A DNA stretch of 38,730 bases from Burkholderiales bacterium (GCA_947446855.1 CANFIH010000017.1:1-38730); one strand, 5' to 3'; counted from the first letter of the stretch, positions 8,363 to 16,360 are shown. The notes: a model not told the origin generated them from the sequence alone. Numbers and translations are program-made.

Positions 8363-9274
8363 ATGCTGAACCCGGACCTGAAAACCCAATTCGATTCCCT
8401 GCTGCCCGGCCACTCCACGCAAGCCGGTGCCAGCCGACGTACTGCGCTCAAGGTGGCGCTGGGCGTGGGCTACGCGGCAAGTGCCATGCCCATCATGGCG
8501 CAGACGGCCATCACGACCTCCAGCGAAGGCCTGAGCACCGGGCAGGAAACCTGTGACGTCTCCGGCTTCAAAGTGCCCTTGTATTACGCCGCGCCCCAGG
8601 GCAAAAAGAATCTGCCGGTGATTCTGGTGGTGCAGGAAATCTTTGGCGTGCATGCCTACATTGCCGACACCTGCCGCCGCTTCGCCAAGGCCGGCTATCT
8701 GGCAATTGCCCCGGATCTGTACGCGCGCCAGGGCAACGCCGGCGACTACACCGACATCGGCAAGCTCATCTCCGAGCTGGTTTCCAAGGTGCCAGACCAG
8801 CAGGTGCTGGACGATCTGGACGGCGCGCTGCAATGGGCAGGCGCCCATGGCGGTGACCTGCAGCGCGTGGGTATTACCGGCTTTTGCTGGGGTGGCCGCA
8901 TCACCTGGCTGTTTTGCGAGCGCAACCCCGCGGCCAAGGCCGGTGTGGCCTGGTATGGCCGGCTGGTGGGCAGTGCGTCCGCGTTGACGCCCAAGCATCC
9001 GCTGGATCTGGCCGGCGAATTGAAGGCGCCGGTGCTGGGCCTGTACGGTGGCAAAGACACTGGCATTCCCCTGTCCACGCTGGACGACATGAAGCGTGCC
9101 CTGGCCGAAGCGGGTGCCCAGGGCAACCTGGCCGCCAAGGCCTCGGAGTTTGTGGTCTACCCCGAGGCCGGCCACGCCTTCCATGCAGACTACCGTCCCA
9201 GCTACGTGAAGCAGGCGGCTGAAGACGGCTTTGCCCGCGCCCTGGCGTGGTTCAAGGCCAAGGGCGTGGCGTGA
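8363..9274 (+). CDS. Dienelactone hydrolase family protein with Tat-like signal
   Basis: Alpha/beta hydrolase of the carboxymethylenebutenolidase family, which opens dienelactones or related esters. The 303 residues begin with about 25 polar residues, then SRRTALKVALGVGYAASAMPIMAQ, a twin-arginine-type signal ending in an AQ cleavage region, so it is probably exported folded to the periplasm. The catalytic triad is visible: Cys175 in GFCWGG, Asp232 in GGKDTGIP and His271 in AGHAFHADYR. Cysteine as the nucleophile is the family hallmark. The ATG at 8363 has AGGAG at 8351; an upstream in-frame start at 8327 lacks such a site. A TACACT box near 8320 may be the promoter. The stop codon overlaps the ZIP transporter start. 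The real substrate cannot be read from the sequence. Confidence 0.85.
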   Translation: MLNPDLKTQFDSLLPGHSTQAGASRRTALKVALGVGYAASAMPIMAQTAITTSSEGLSTGQETCDVSGFKVPLYYAAPQGKKNLPVILVVQEIFGVHAYIADTCRRFAKAGYLAIAPDLYARQGNAGDYTDIGKLISELVSKVPDQQVLDDLDGALQWAGAHGGDLQRVGITGFCWGGRITWLFCERNPAAKAGVAWYGRLVGSASALTPKHPLDLAGELKAPVLGLYGGKDTGIPLSTLDDMKRALAEAGAQGNLAAKASEFVVYPEAGHAFHADYRPSYVKQAAEDGFARALAWFKAKGVA

Positions 9275-10122
9275 CCCTGCTTGCCATATTTCTGGGCACG
9301 CTGGTGGCGGGTGTGGGCAGTGTCTGGCTGGCCGCACTGCTGAGTTTTGGGGCGCTGGGGCGTTACACCCAGCACATGCTGAGCATGGCCGCCGGCGCCT
9401 TGATGGCCACCGCCTTCATGCACCTGCTGCCCGAAGCCTTCGAGAGCGGGCTGCAGGCGCACGACCTGTTCATGGTCCTGCTGATCGGACTGGTGTTTTT
9501 CTTTTTGCTGGACAAGGCCGAGCTGTGGCACCACGGCCACGAGCATCACCACGTGGGTGACGGCGACGAAGCGGGCCACGCCCACCACGCGCACGCCGCC
9601 CCCCATGAACATGAACATGAACATGAACATGATCATGAACATGATCATGAACATGCGCCGGTGGCCGCCGGCGGGAGCTGGGCCGTGCTGGCCGGTGACA
9701 GCGTGCATTGCTTTGGCGATGGCGTGCTGATCGCCTCGGCCTTTGTGGCCGACCTGCGTCTGGGCGCTATCGCCTCGCTGGCCGTGCTGGCGCACGAGGT
9801 GCCGCACCACATGGGTGACCTGATGGTGCTGCGCGCCGGTACCAGCAACAAACGCGCGGCGCTGATCAAGGTCTCGCTGGCCGGCGCCGTCACGGCCCTG
9901 GGCGGTGCGCTGGGCTACTGGCTGGTGGACCGGCTGCATGGCTATTTGCCGTATTTTCTGGTGGTCGCTTCCAGCAGCTTTATTTATGTGGCGCTGGCCG
10001 ACCTGATCCCGCAGCTGCAAAAACGTTTGTCGGCCAGCCAGACAGCCGCGCAAATCGCCTGGCTGGGCGCCGGCATCGCGCTGGTGACCTTCATGAGCAG
10101 CCTGGGCGGCCACGCGCATTAA
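9271..10122 (+). CDS. ZIP-family metal transporter with histidine-rich loop
   Basis: Inner-membrane importer of divalent metal, probably zinc. There are 283 residues from the GTG at 9271, which overlaps the TGA of the hydrolase (GTGA), indicating translational coupling; AAGGGC lies a few bases upstream. A second GTG at 9247 is in frame. Eight hydrophobic segments can be drawn. The two metal-site helices are SVHCFGDGVLIA and LAHEVPHHMGDLMVL, corresponding to the HNxxDG and HExxxE-type motifs of ZIP proteins. Between the third and fourth segments lies a loop of over 40 residues dominated by His, Glu and Asp, partly encoded by a 6-base tandem repeat. Such loops in ZIP proteins bind metal and may sense it. 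Confidence 0.87.
   Translation: MTLLAIFLGTLVAGVGSVWLAALLSFGALGRYTQHMLSMAAGALMATAFMHLLPEAFESGLQAHDLFMVLLIGLVFFFLLDKAELWHHGHEHHHVGDGDEAGHAHHAHAAPHEHEHEHEHDHEHDHEHAPVAAGGSWAVLAGDSVHCFGDGVLIASAFVADLRLGAIASLAVLAHEVPHHMGDLMVLRAGTSNKRAALIKVSLAGAVTALGGALGYWLVDRLHGYLPYFLVVASSSFIYVALADLIPQLQKRLSASQTAAQIAWLGAGIALVTFMSSLGGHAH
9604..9655 (+). repeat. Hexanucleotide tandem repeat in the ZIP histidine loop
   Basis: Eight consecutive copies of CATGAA or CATGAT plus a partial ninth, encoding alternating His-Glu and His-Asp. The unit is six bases, so gain or loss of copies keeps the frame and only changes the length of the metal-binding loop. Confidence 0.9.
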
Positions 10123-10196
10123 GGTCGGTTGGCAGCAGGACCGCAAGCATTCCCGGCATGCGCAGCAGCATTTTTTGAATCACGCCACCTCCTGGC

Positions 10197-10212
10197 ATTG
10201 CGAATTCGCAAT
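10197..10212. repeat. Perfect palindrome ATTGCGAATTCGCAAT, copy 1
   Basis: A 16-bp perfect inverted repeat in the 140-bp gap between the ZIP gene and the phasin-like gene, 50 bp before the start of the latter. The 14-bp core TTGCGAATTCGCAA recurs at 15301 and 18643, and a degenerate copy lies at 23502. It could be an operator or a dispersed repeat. Confidence 0.75.
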
Positions 10213-10262
10213 TGCAGCGGGCCTGTGCAGCCACATGATTGACTCACTTTTTGGAGAAGATC

Positions 10263-10760
10263 ATGGCGATAAACAAGCGCAGTGCGTCGGGTGGTGTTGT
10301 TCACCTGCGCCAGGACCGGCCTCACACGGCTGCGGGTACTGAAGAGGAGTGGGTGGCCGGTGCGTTGCCGGCCATTCAGCAGGTCGTCGGATGGGTGGAG
10401 CAATTTCAGCAAGTCGCGCTCCAGTCGTCACTCCCCTGGGGGGACGAGGCGGCCCGGGTCATGCTTGATCTGAGCCAAGCCAAGAGCCCGGTGCAGCTGT
10501 TCTCGGTTGCGTCCAGGGCGGCAAGTCGACAGATGGACGTGTTAGCGCGCCAACAGGCAGCACTGATGCAGCAAGTGGTCGATTCGCAAATCAGCCTGTT
10601 TGGTTGGCTGGTCCGCAAAGAAGACCCACGCAAAACGGAACCGCCGGACGCGACCAACGGCGGCGGTCTGCTGGATGTCTGGGCCAACGCGCAAGACGAA
10701 TGGGTGAAATATGCCCAAACCGTGTTGGCCCCGGGTGCAGCTGCCCAAAGCAGTCGATAG
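10263..10760 (+). CDS. Phasin-like protein (probable PHB granule-associated)
   Basis: A 165-residue soluble protein without signal peptide or membrane segment. The central part (about 65-115), LSQAKSPVQLFSVASRAASRQMDVLARQQAALMQQ, has the amphipathic-helix pattern and the KSP..L..L.S..SRQ.....Q style of phasins. Phasins coat polyhydroxyalkanoate granules and control their size. The N-terminal 30 residues are basic and polar and the end is Gly/Ala-rich. The ATG at 10263 is chosen for GGAGA 7-11 bases upstream; an earlier in-frame GTG/TTG-type start at 10239 has none. A palindromic site lies 50 bp upstream and a patatin gene follows after 76 bp. The phasin call rests on pattern and on phaB/phaC eight kilobases away, so it is moderate. 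Confidence 0.5.
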   Translation: MAINKRSASGGVVHLRQDRPHTAAGTEEEWVAGALPAIQQVVGWVEQFQQVALQSSLPWGDEAARVMLDLSQAKSPVQLFSVASRAASRQMDVLARQQAALMQQVVDSQISLFGWLVRKEDPRKTEPPDATNGGGLLDVWANAQDEWVKYAQTVLAPGAAAQSSR

Positions 10761-10836
10761 GTTGCCATCCCTGCAGCCCGGCGCGCAGTGCCCGGGCCGC
10801 AGGTCCGTGCAACGCTCGGTTCTACGAAAGTGACCC

Positions 10837-12057
10837 ATGCCAAATATTCACCGCGGTAGCAGCGATCATCCTGCGAACCCCTGTATCGGCCTCACGGCGG
10901 GGGGGCATTGTGGCCTGCCTTTCCAGACGGTCGCGCTGGTGCTGCAAGGCGGTGGGGCGTTGGGCTCGTACCAGGCCGGCGTTTACGAAGGACTGTCGCA
11001 AGGGGGCATAGAGCCCAACTGGTTGGCGGGCATTTCCATTGGTGCGCTCAACACCGCGATCATTGCAGGCAACCCTCCGGCCACGCGTGTGGAACGACTG
11101 CGCGAGTTTTGGGAAACCATTTGTCGTCCGGCCATTGCGCTTCCCTCGTTGGAGTGGATGAACAGCTGGTTGGCCCACACAGGGCGGGATGCCCGCAAGC
11201 TTTTCAGTGGCTTTGCTGCCATGCGTGCAGTCATTGAAGGCCAGCATGACTTCTTCGTTCCGCGTGGCATCGCTGCCTGGTTGGATGGCAAGCAGGCGAC
11301 CACCATGGCCAGCTTTTACGACACCACTGCGCTGAAGACCACGCTTGAACGGTTCGTCGATTTCGACCGCATCAACCACGGAGATATTCGCGTGTCAGTC
11401 GGTGCAGTGAGCTTGCGTACCGGCAATTTTGCGTACTTTGACAATACCGAAGGCATGGCCTGCCAGGCGCTGAAGGCGGAGCACTTCATGGCTTCTGCAG
11501 CACTGCCTCCCGGCTTTCCGGCCATCGAGATTGACGGGGAGTTTTACTGGGACGGCGGCCTGGTCTCCAACACACCCCTGACCCACGTGTTGTCGACGAC
11601 GCCACGTCGAAACACGTTAACTTTCCAGGTAGACCTCTGGAGTGCCCGCGGACCACTGCCTGAAAATGTGTACGAAGCGCAAGAGCGCCTGAAAGACATT
11701 CAGTTTTCAAGCAGGACCCGCACCGCGACACAAGTCATGGCCGAATCACAGCATTACCGGCGCATGTTGCGGGAGTTGCTGTTGCATGTTCCCGTGGAGC
11801 TTCGCAAAACGGAAAAGTGGTGCATTGAGGCGCAGAAGTTTGCCTGCGAGGGCCAATATAGCGTGATCCATCTCATCTACCAGGACAAGGAGTGGGAAGG
11901 CCTGGCCAAGGATTACGAGTTCAGTGCGGAAACCATGCAATCGCACTGGCAAAGCGGGTTGAACGATATCCAGCATACGTTGTCGCATTCCGCATGGCTT
12001 CAGCTACCCCCGGCTGGCAAGGAGTTCGTGGTTCATGACCTGCACACGGGAAGTTGA
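10837..12057 (+). CDS. Patatin-like phospholipase with DUF3734 C-terminus
   Basis: Predicted Ser/Asp-dyad acyl hydrolase. Of 406 residues, the patatin domain (about 30-245) shows the oxyanion loop QGGGALGSYQAGVYEGL, the nucleophile elbow GISIG (Ser67) and the DGG motif with Asp239 (WDGGLVSNTPL). The remaining C-terminus contains FQVDLWSARGPLPENVYEAQERLKDIQFSSRTR, characteristic of the DUF3734 extension. In other Proteobacteria this architecture is often next to 3-hydroxybutyrate dehydrogenase, which suggests a role in PHB or storage-lipid turnover; here the neighbour is a phasin-like gene. A GAAAG element precedes the ATG. Its last 25 bases overlap the end of the convergent lysR-type gene. 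Lipid substrate unknown. Confidence 0.85.
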   Translation: MPNIHRGSSDHPANPCIGLTAGGHCGLPFQTVALVLQGGGALGSYQAGVYEGLSQGGIEPNWLAGISIGALNTAIIAGNPPATRVERLREFWETICRPAIALPSLEWMNSWLAHTGRDARKLFSGFAAMRAVIEGQHDFFVPRGIAAWLDGKQATTMASFYDTTALKTTLERFVDFDRINHGDIRVSVGAVSLRTGNFAYFDNTEGMACQALKAEHFMASAALPPGFPAIEIDGEFYWDGGLVSNTPLTHVLSTTPRRNTLTFQVDLWSARGPLPENVYEAQERLKDIQFSSRTRTATQVMAESQHYRRMLRELLLHVPVELRKTEKWCIEAQKFACEGQYSVIHLIYQDKEWEGLAKDYEFSAETMQSHWQSGLNDIQHTLSHSAWLQLPPAGKEFVVHDLHTGS

Positions 12058-13007
12058 TTGGCCGGTGACAACGCGCCTTCCAAGGACCGGCTGGCCGCCA
12101 GCAGCGCTTCCACCAGTGCGTGGCGCAGCGGATGCGGGGCTGGCATGTCGGGCAGCATCAGGCTGATCCTGAACGGAATGCCCACGCTCAGCCGCCTGAC
12201 CTCCATGCCGTTGCCGGCACATTCCAACGCGGTGAGCGGGTTGACGATCGCCACCCCCAAGCCCTGGCGCACCATGGCGCAAATGGCCACGGCACTCTCG
12301 GTTTCCAGGCATTGCACGCGCTGTACACCCTGCGCGGCAAACAACTGATCGATGGCCTGGCGATACGGGTCGCTCAGGGCCAGGCTGATGAAGTGTTCCC
12401 CCTCAAAGTCTGCCGCGTCCAGTACCTGTTTGCGGCACAGATGGTGCGAGCCGGGCAGTACGGCGACTTCATCGGCTTGCAACAAGGTCTGCCAGGCCAC
12501 GCCGGGCGGGGCTGTGCTGGCCTCGCTCAGGCCCAGGTCAAAGCGCTGTTCGGACAAGGCTTGTTCCAGCCAGGGCGACTCCAGGGGCTGCACGCTCACC
12601 AGCGCCTGCGGCGTGCTGTGCGCCAGGTTGAGCAGCGCATGCGGCACCAGCGCATGGGCCAGCGCCGGCAGACAGGCCAGACGCAGGCGCGTGCTGGAGA
12701 GCGTGCGCAACTCCCGCGCACGCTGCGCGATCTGCTCCAGCCCGATATACGAGCGCTCCACCTCCTGCATCAGCGCCAGTGCGCGCGCCGTGGGGCGCAG
12801 GCGCCCGCGCACCCGGTCAAACAGCGCATAGCCGAGCAACTGCTCCAGCCGCGCCAATTCGCGGCTGAGCGTGGGCTGGCTGGAGTGGCCGGCTGCGGCC
12901 GCCCGGCTCAGGTTACCGTGCAGCATGACGCTGCGAAACAGCCCGAGCTGGCGGTGGGTGAGGGCGGGTGCGCTGTCGACGGTGGGCCGGGCTTGGGAAG
13001 AGGGCAT
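12033..13007 (-). CDS. LysR-type transcriptional regulator, probable activator of lysA
   Basis: A 324-residue LysR-family protein. The N-terminal winged helix-turn-helix (about 17-75) reads LTHRQLGLFRSVMLHGNLSRAAAAGHSSQPTLSRELARLEQLLGYALFDR. A linker helix and an effector-binding domain follow (about 95-300, with LRLACLPALAHALVP and AICAMVRQGLGVAIVNPL). It is divergent from lysA with an 80-bp gap, the same arrangement as E. coli lysR/lysA, where LysR activates lysA and diaminopimelate and lysine act as signals. That supports the role but does not prove it. TATAGT lies exactly six bases before the ATG and inside an inverted repeat, which fits a leaderless, self-repressed gene. The 3' end overlaps the convergent patatin gene. 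Confidence 0.85.
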   Translation of the reverse strand: MPSSQARPTVDSAPALTHRQLGLFRSVMLHGNLSRAAAAGHSSQPTLSRELARLEQLLGYALFDRVRGRLRPTARALALMQEVERSYIGLEQIAQRARELRTLSSTRLRLACLPALAHALVPHALLNLAHSTPQALVSVQPLESPWLEQALSEQRFDLGLSEASTAPPGVAWQTLLQADEVAVLPGSHHLCRKQVLDAADFEGEHFISLALSDPYRQAIDQLFAAQGVQRVQCLETESAVAICAMVRQGLGVAIVNPLTALECAGNGMEVRRLSVGIPFRISLMLPDMPAPHPLRHALVEALLAASRSLEGALSPANQLPVCRS

Positions 13008-13013
13008 GCACCA

Positions 13014-13036
13014 ACTATATCCAATGTGAATGGATA
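13014..13036. promoter_or_regulatory. lysR/lysA intergenic operator candidate
   Basis: TATCC (13018-13022) and GGATA (13032-13036) form an inverted repeat with a 9-base centre, the size and symmetry of LysR-type binding sites. On the minus strand it overlaps TATAGT (13019-13014), the likely -10 box of the regulator, so binding would block that promoter. The lysA start lies about 50 bp downstream. Confidence 0.45.
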
Positions 13037-13087
13037 AGGTACAAAATCGGCATTGATGTTATGGCTCTGCACGGGCATGATCCGGCC

Positions 13088-14338
13088 ATGAACCCATTTA
13101 CCCCCACCCTCCTGGCCGATCTGGCCCGCCAGCACGGCACCCCTTTGTGGGTGTATGACGCCGCCACCATCCAGTCGCGCGTGGCCGCACTCCAGCAGTT
13201 CGACACCGTGCGCTTTGCGCAAAAAGCCAACTCCAACACCCACCTGCTGCGCCTCCTGCGTAGCCAGGGCGTGGCGGTGGATGCGGTGTCGCTGGGCGAG
13301 ATCGAGCGGGCCCTGGCGGCCGGTTTCCAGCCCGGCCTGGTGGACGGACACGCGGAAATTGTGTTCACTGCCGACCTGCTGGACCACGCCACGCTGGCGC
13401 GCGTGGCAGAGCTGGGCATTCCGGTGAACTGCGGCTCCATCGACATGCTGGGCCAACTCGCTGCGGCCAGCCCGGGCCACCCGGTGTGGTTGCGCATCAA
13501 CCCCGGCTTTGGCCACGGTCACAGCAACAAGACCAACACCGGTGGCGAGCACAGCAAGCACGGCATCTGGCATGGCGATCTGCTGCAGGCCTGCGTGCAG
13601 ATCAAGGCACTGGGCCTGTCATTGCAAGGCCTGCACATGCACATTGGCTCCGGAGTGGATTACAGCCATTTGCAAGAGGTGTGTGGCGCCATGGTCGAGT
13701 TGGTGAAAACCGTGCAATCCCAGGGTCTGGACCTGTTGGCCATTTCGGCCGGCGGCGGACTCTCCATTCCCTATCAGGCCGGTGAGCCGGTGATCGACAC
13801 CGCCCATTACTTTGCGCTCTGGGATGCAGCGCGCCACACGATTGCCGGCCTGCTGGGCCACGCGGTGAAGTTGGAGATTGAACCCGGCCGCTACCTGGTG
13901 GCCGAGTCCGGTGTGCTGGTGAGCGAGGTGCGCGCCACCAAGCACCAGGGCGCGCAACATTTTGTGCTGGTGGATGCCGGCTTTAGCGACCTGATGCGCC
14001 CAGCCATGTACGGCAGCCACCACGGCATGGAAATCATCCACGCCGATGGCACCGCGCCAACTACAGCGCGCCACAGCACCGTGGTGGCCGGCCCGCTGTG
14101 CGAGTCGGGCGATGTGTTCACCCAGGGCGAGGGCGGTGTGGTGCTGCAGCGCGAGCTGGCTACAGCCAAGGTGGGCGACCTGCTGGTGGTGCATGACACC
14201 GGAGCCTACGGTGCCTCCATGTCCAGCAACTACAACACGCGACCGCTGATTCCCGAAGTGCTGTTGGAAAACGGCGCCTCCCGGCTGATCCGGCGCCGCC
14301 AGACCGTGGCGGAATTGCTGGCGCTGGAAGCGGTGTAA
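13088..14338 (+). CDS. lysA: Diaminopimelate decarboxylase
   Basis: PLP enzyme converting meso-diaminopimelate to L-lysine and CO2, the last step of lysine synthesis. The 416 residues match the E. coli length (420). Visible family elements: the PLP lysine in FAQKANSN (Lys46), HMHIGSG, the glycine-rich phosphate loop SAGGGLSIPY, EIEPGRYLV and the active-site cysteine in CESGDVF (Cys338). The ATG at 13088 is chosen because homology starts immediately after it. An alternative ATG at 13061 adds nine residues; neither has a clear Shine-Dalgarno site. It diverges from the LysR-type gene across a candidate operator, so lysine-pathway control is likely. Its end is 22 bases from the convergent sulfurtransferase. 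Confidence 0.95.
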   Translation: MNPFTPTLLADLARQHGTPLWVYDAATIQSRVAALQQFDTVRFAQKANSNTHLLRLLRSQGVAVDAVSLGEIERALAAGFQPGLVDGHAEIVFTADLLDHATLARVAELGIPVNCGSIDMLGQLAAASPGHPVWLRINPGFGHGHSNKTNTGGEHSKHGIWHGDLLQACVQIKALGLSLQGLHMHIGSGVDYSHLQEVCGAMVELVKTVQSQGLDLLAISAGGGLSIPYQAGEPVIDTAHYFALWDAARHTIAGLLGHAVKLEIEPGRYLVAESGVLVSEVRATKHQGAQHFVLVDAGFSDLMRPAMYGSHHGMEIIHADGTAPTTARHSTVVAGPLCESGDVFTQGEGGVVLQRELATAKVGDLLVVHDTGAYGASMSSNYNTRPLIPEVLLENGASRLIRRRQTVAELLALEAV

Positions 14339-14360
14339 GCCGCGCTGCTTCGCGCTTTGG

Positions 14361-15236
14361 CTAGCCCTGCGCTACCGGGCGCGACGGGTCACTGCACCAC
14401 TCGCTCCAGCTGCCGGCAAACAGGGCGTTGGCCCCCAGGCCGGCAATTTCCATGGCCAGGATATTGGGCACGGCACTCACACCGCTGCCGCAGTGGTGCA
14501 CCACCGCGGCCGGGTCGCGCTGGCCCAGCAGGGTGGTGAATTCGGCGCGCAGGGTGGCGGCATCCTTGAAGCGGCCGTCGGCACCGATGTTCTGGTTGAA
14601 CGGGCGGTTCAGCGCGCCGGGAATATGGCCGGCCACCGGGTCGATTGGCTCCACTTCGCCCTTGAAGCGCGGCGTGCCGCGTGCATCCAGCAAGCACTGG
14701 TCGGGCTTGCCCAGACGGGCCGCGACCGTGTTCACGTCCACCAGGCGCACCAGCGGCTCGTGGACCACAAAGTTCGCAGCGGGAAGGGCGGCCTCGGGAG
14801 TGCTGCTGATGGCGCCACCGGCGGCCTGCCAGGCTTGAAGGCCACCGTCCAGCACGGCCACATTCGCATGGCCCAGCCACTTCAGCATCCACCACAGGCG
14901 GCCGCAGTAGTTGGCACCCTGGCGGTCGTACACCACGGCCTGCATACCGTTGGCAAAGCCCACGCTGCCCAGCCAGCTGGCAAATACATCGCGTGCCGGC
15001 AGCGGGTGGCGCCCGCCGGAAGCCGCGCGGGTGATGCTGCGCTCGCCCTTGGCGCTGAGGGCGTGGTCCAGGTGCGCGTAGACGGCGCCGGGGATGTGGG
15101 CCTCCCGGTATTGGGCCGGGCCGGTCTCGGGTTGCATCAGGTCGCAGCTGCAGTCAAACACCAGGCAAGCGGTGTTGCCGGCCAGCAGGGTTTGCAGTTC
15201 TGTGGCGGAAATCAAGAGGGTGTAGGGCGGTGTCAT
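14361..15236 (-). CDS. sseA: 3-mercaptopyruvate/thiosulfate sulfurtransferase
   Basis: Two-domain rhodanese enzyme that moves sulfur from 3-mercaptopyruvate (or thiosulfate) to a thiol acceptor or cyanide. The 291 residues comprise an inactive N-terminal rhodanese domain (about 1-140, DCSCDLMQPETGPAQYREAHIPGA, CGRLWWMLKWLGH) and a catalytic C-terminal domain with PRFKGEVEPIDPVAGHIPGALNRPF. The active-site loop is HHCGSGVSA with Cys249; the CGSGV(T/S)A form is characteristic of mercaptopyruvate rather than thiosulfate enzymes (CRKGV). The ATG at 15236 is chosen because GGAG lies 9 bases before it and homology starts there; a longer ORF to 15284 has no such site. Convergent with lysA. Confidence 0.88.
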   Translation of the reverse strand: MTPPYTLLISATELQTLLAGNTACLVFDCSCDLMQPETGPAQYREAHIPGAVYAHLDHALSAKGERSITRAASGGRHPLPARDVFASWLGSVGFANGMQAVVYDRQGANYCGRLWWMLKWLGHANVAVLDGGLQAWQAAGGAISSTPEAALPAANFVVHEPLVRLVDVNTVAARLGKPDQCLLDARGTPRFKGEVEPIDPVAGHIPGALNRPFNQNIGADGRFKDAATLRAEFTTLLGQRDPAAVVHHCGSGVSAVPNILAMEIAGLGANALFAGSWSEWCSDPSRPVAQG

Positions 15237-15300
15237 GGGATGGGCTCCAAGTGTGGCTCGGCACAGTGTAGCCAAGCCGTGCACTGCTCACTTGGCAGGG

Positions 15301-15314
15301 TTGCGAATTCGCAA
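15301..15314. repeat. Palindrome TTGCGAATTCGCAA, copy 2
   Basis: A perfect 14-bp inverted repeat in the divergent gap between the sulfurtransferase (start 15236) and the small outer-membrane-type protein (start 15398). It is identical to the cores at 10198-10211 and 18643-18656. Confidence 0.75.
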
Positions 15315-15397
15315 TACCCGTCCAAGCCGGCCGCACCCATAATGCCGCCGGGCCGTGGCAAACGCGCCGGTTCAAAAGCAGCCGTGGAGACACCGCA

Positions 15398-16021
15398 ATG
15401 AAAAAAACTTTTCTTCCGTTTGGCAAGACGGCTGCGCGCTTCAGGCCGGGGCGCGGCCTGTTGTTGGCAGGCTTGTTGCTGCTTCCCGTGCTGGCCCGTT
15501 GCCAGCCCTTCGACTGGAGCATAGGCGCCTACGCCGGCCCGTATTACGACTCGGAGCCCGCCGGCCTGACCGAAGGACGCGCCCGTTTTTCGGATCAGTA
15601 CCTGTTCGCGCTTACGGCCAGCAAAACCCTCTGGCGCTCGCCCACACTGCCCCTGTCACTGGAGCTCGATGGCATGCTGGGCCAGCAGTCCGGTGTGGCC
15701 TCCCTCACGGAAGTAGCCCTTGTGCCGGTGTTGCGCTGGAGCCGCTTTCCGTGGAACAACAGCGTGCAGACCGATTTGCGTCTGGGCCCCCTGGGTGTGT
15801 CCTACACCAGTAGCGTGAGCCCGCTGGAGCGCAGCAGCGATGGCCGCGGCAGCCAAACCCTGAATTTCTTAATGATCGAACTCGCCTTCTCGCGGCCCAG
15901 CCAACAGGCCGAAGAGGTCTTTGTTCGCTTGCACCACCGGTGCGCCCTGTACGACAGTTTGAATGACTATGGCGCCAACGGAGAAGACTTTCTGACCTTC
16001 GGATACCGGCACCGTTTCTGA
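15398..16021 (+). CDS. Exported beta-barrel-type protein, unknown function
   Basis: A 207-residue protein with a long basic N-terminus (MKKTFLPFGKTAARFRPGRG) and a leucine-rich core ending near LARCQP, so it is exported. LARC is not a proper lipobox, because arginine precedes the cysteine. The rest shows alternating hydrophobic strands and ends in FLTFGYRHRF, with the aromatic last residue typical of outer-membrane barrels. The segment RLHHRCALYDSLNDYG is reminiscent of the His-containing segment of PagL-like lipid A deacylases, but I cannot align a full catalytic triad. Start ATG at 15398 with GGAGA upstream. It stands alone, divergent from the sulfurtransferase and convergent with the 100-residue protein gene. 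Confidence 0.55.
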   Translation: MKKTFLPFGKTAARFRPGRGLLLAGLLLLPVLARCQPFDWSIGAYAGPYYDSEPAGLTEGRARFSDQYLFALTASKTLWRSPTLPLSLELDGMLGQQSGVASLTEVALVPVLRWSRFPWNNSVQTDLRLGPLGVSYTSSVSPLERSSDGRGSQTLNFLMIELAFSRPSQQAEEVFVRLHHRCALYDSLNDYGANGEDFLTFGYRHRF

Positions 16022-16057
16022 CCTGGCGATGCGCCGGCCAGACGGCCCCCTGCCTTT

Positions 16058-16360
16058 TCACACATAGCGTGGCATGGTCTGCGTGGGCCTGAAATCAATG
16101 CTGCCCTGGCGGTTGATGTCAATGCCCAGGTAAGGCGTGGCATTGCAGTCCAGGTCCGTGCTGGCCTGCAGGCCATCCGGCTCCACCAGCACCGTTACGT
16201 GGGCCAGCGTGCCCTCCAGCTCCACATCCAGCGCTGCAGCATGTGCGGTCCGCAAGTCGGTGCTGACATCGGGTTTGTTGCAGGTCAGGCGGCCGTTGAC
16301 CAGAATGGCCACGCTCTGTTCGCTAAAACCGTCGTCCAGTGAAATGTGCAAAGTCGTCAT
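16058..16360 (-). CDS. Small hypothetical protein (100 residues)
   Basis: Not recognised. The sequence (MTTLHISLDDGFSEQSVAILVNGRL ... GIDINRQGSIDFRPTQTMPRYV) is acidic, without signal peptide or membrane segment, and its alternating pattern suggests an all-beta fold. Two cysteines are present. It follows the predicted metzincin gene on the same strand after 99 bases. That gap contains two long overlapping hairpins, the second of which pairs into the GGAG ribosome-binding site of this gene. A partner, inhibitor or substrate-type role for the protease is possible, but rests only on position. Confidence 0.6.
   Translation of the reverse strand: MTTLHISLDDGFSEQSVAILVNGRLTCNKPDVSTDLRTAHAAALDVELEGTLAHVTVLVEPDGLQASTDLDCNATPYLGIDINRQGSIDFRPTQTMPRYV

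Noticed and set aside
9604..9655. CRISPR-like array suggested by short direct repeats
   Set aside because: Units are contiguous hexamers in a coding region with no spacers; no cas genes are present.
10123..10180. Possible intrinsic terminator after the ZIP gene (run of six T at 10171-10176)
   Set aside because: No stable stem precedes the T-run; only a 4-bp GCAT/ATGC pairing could be drawn.
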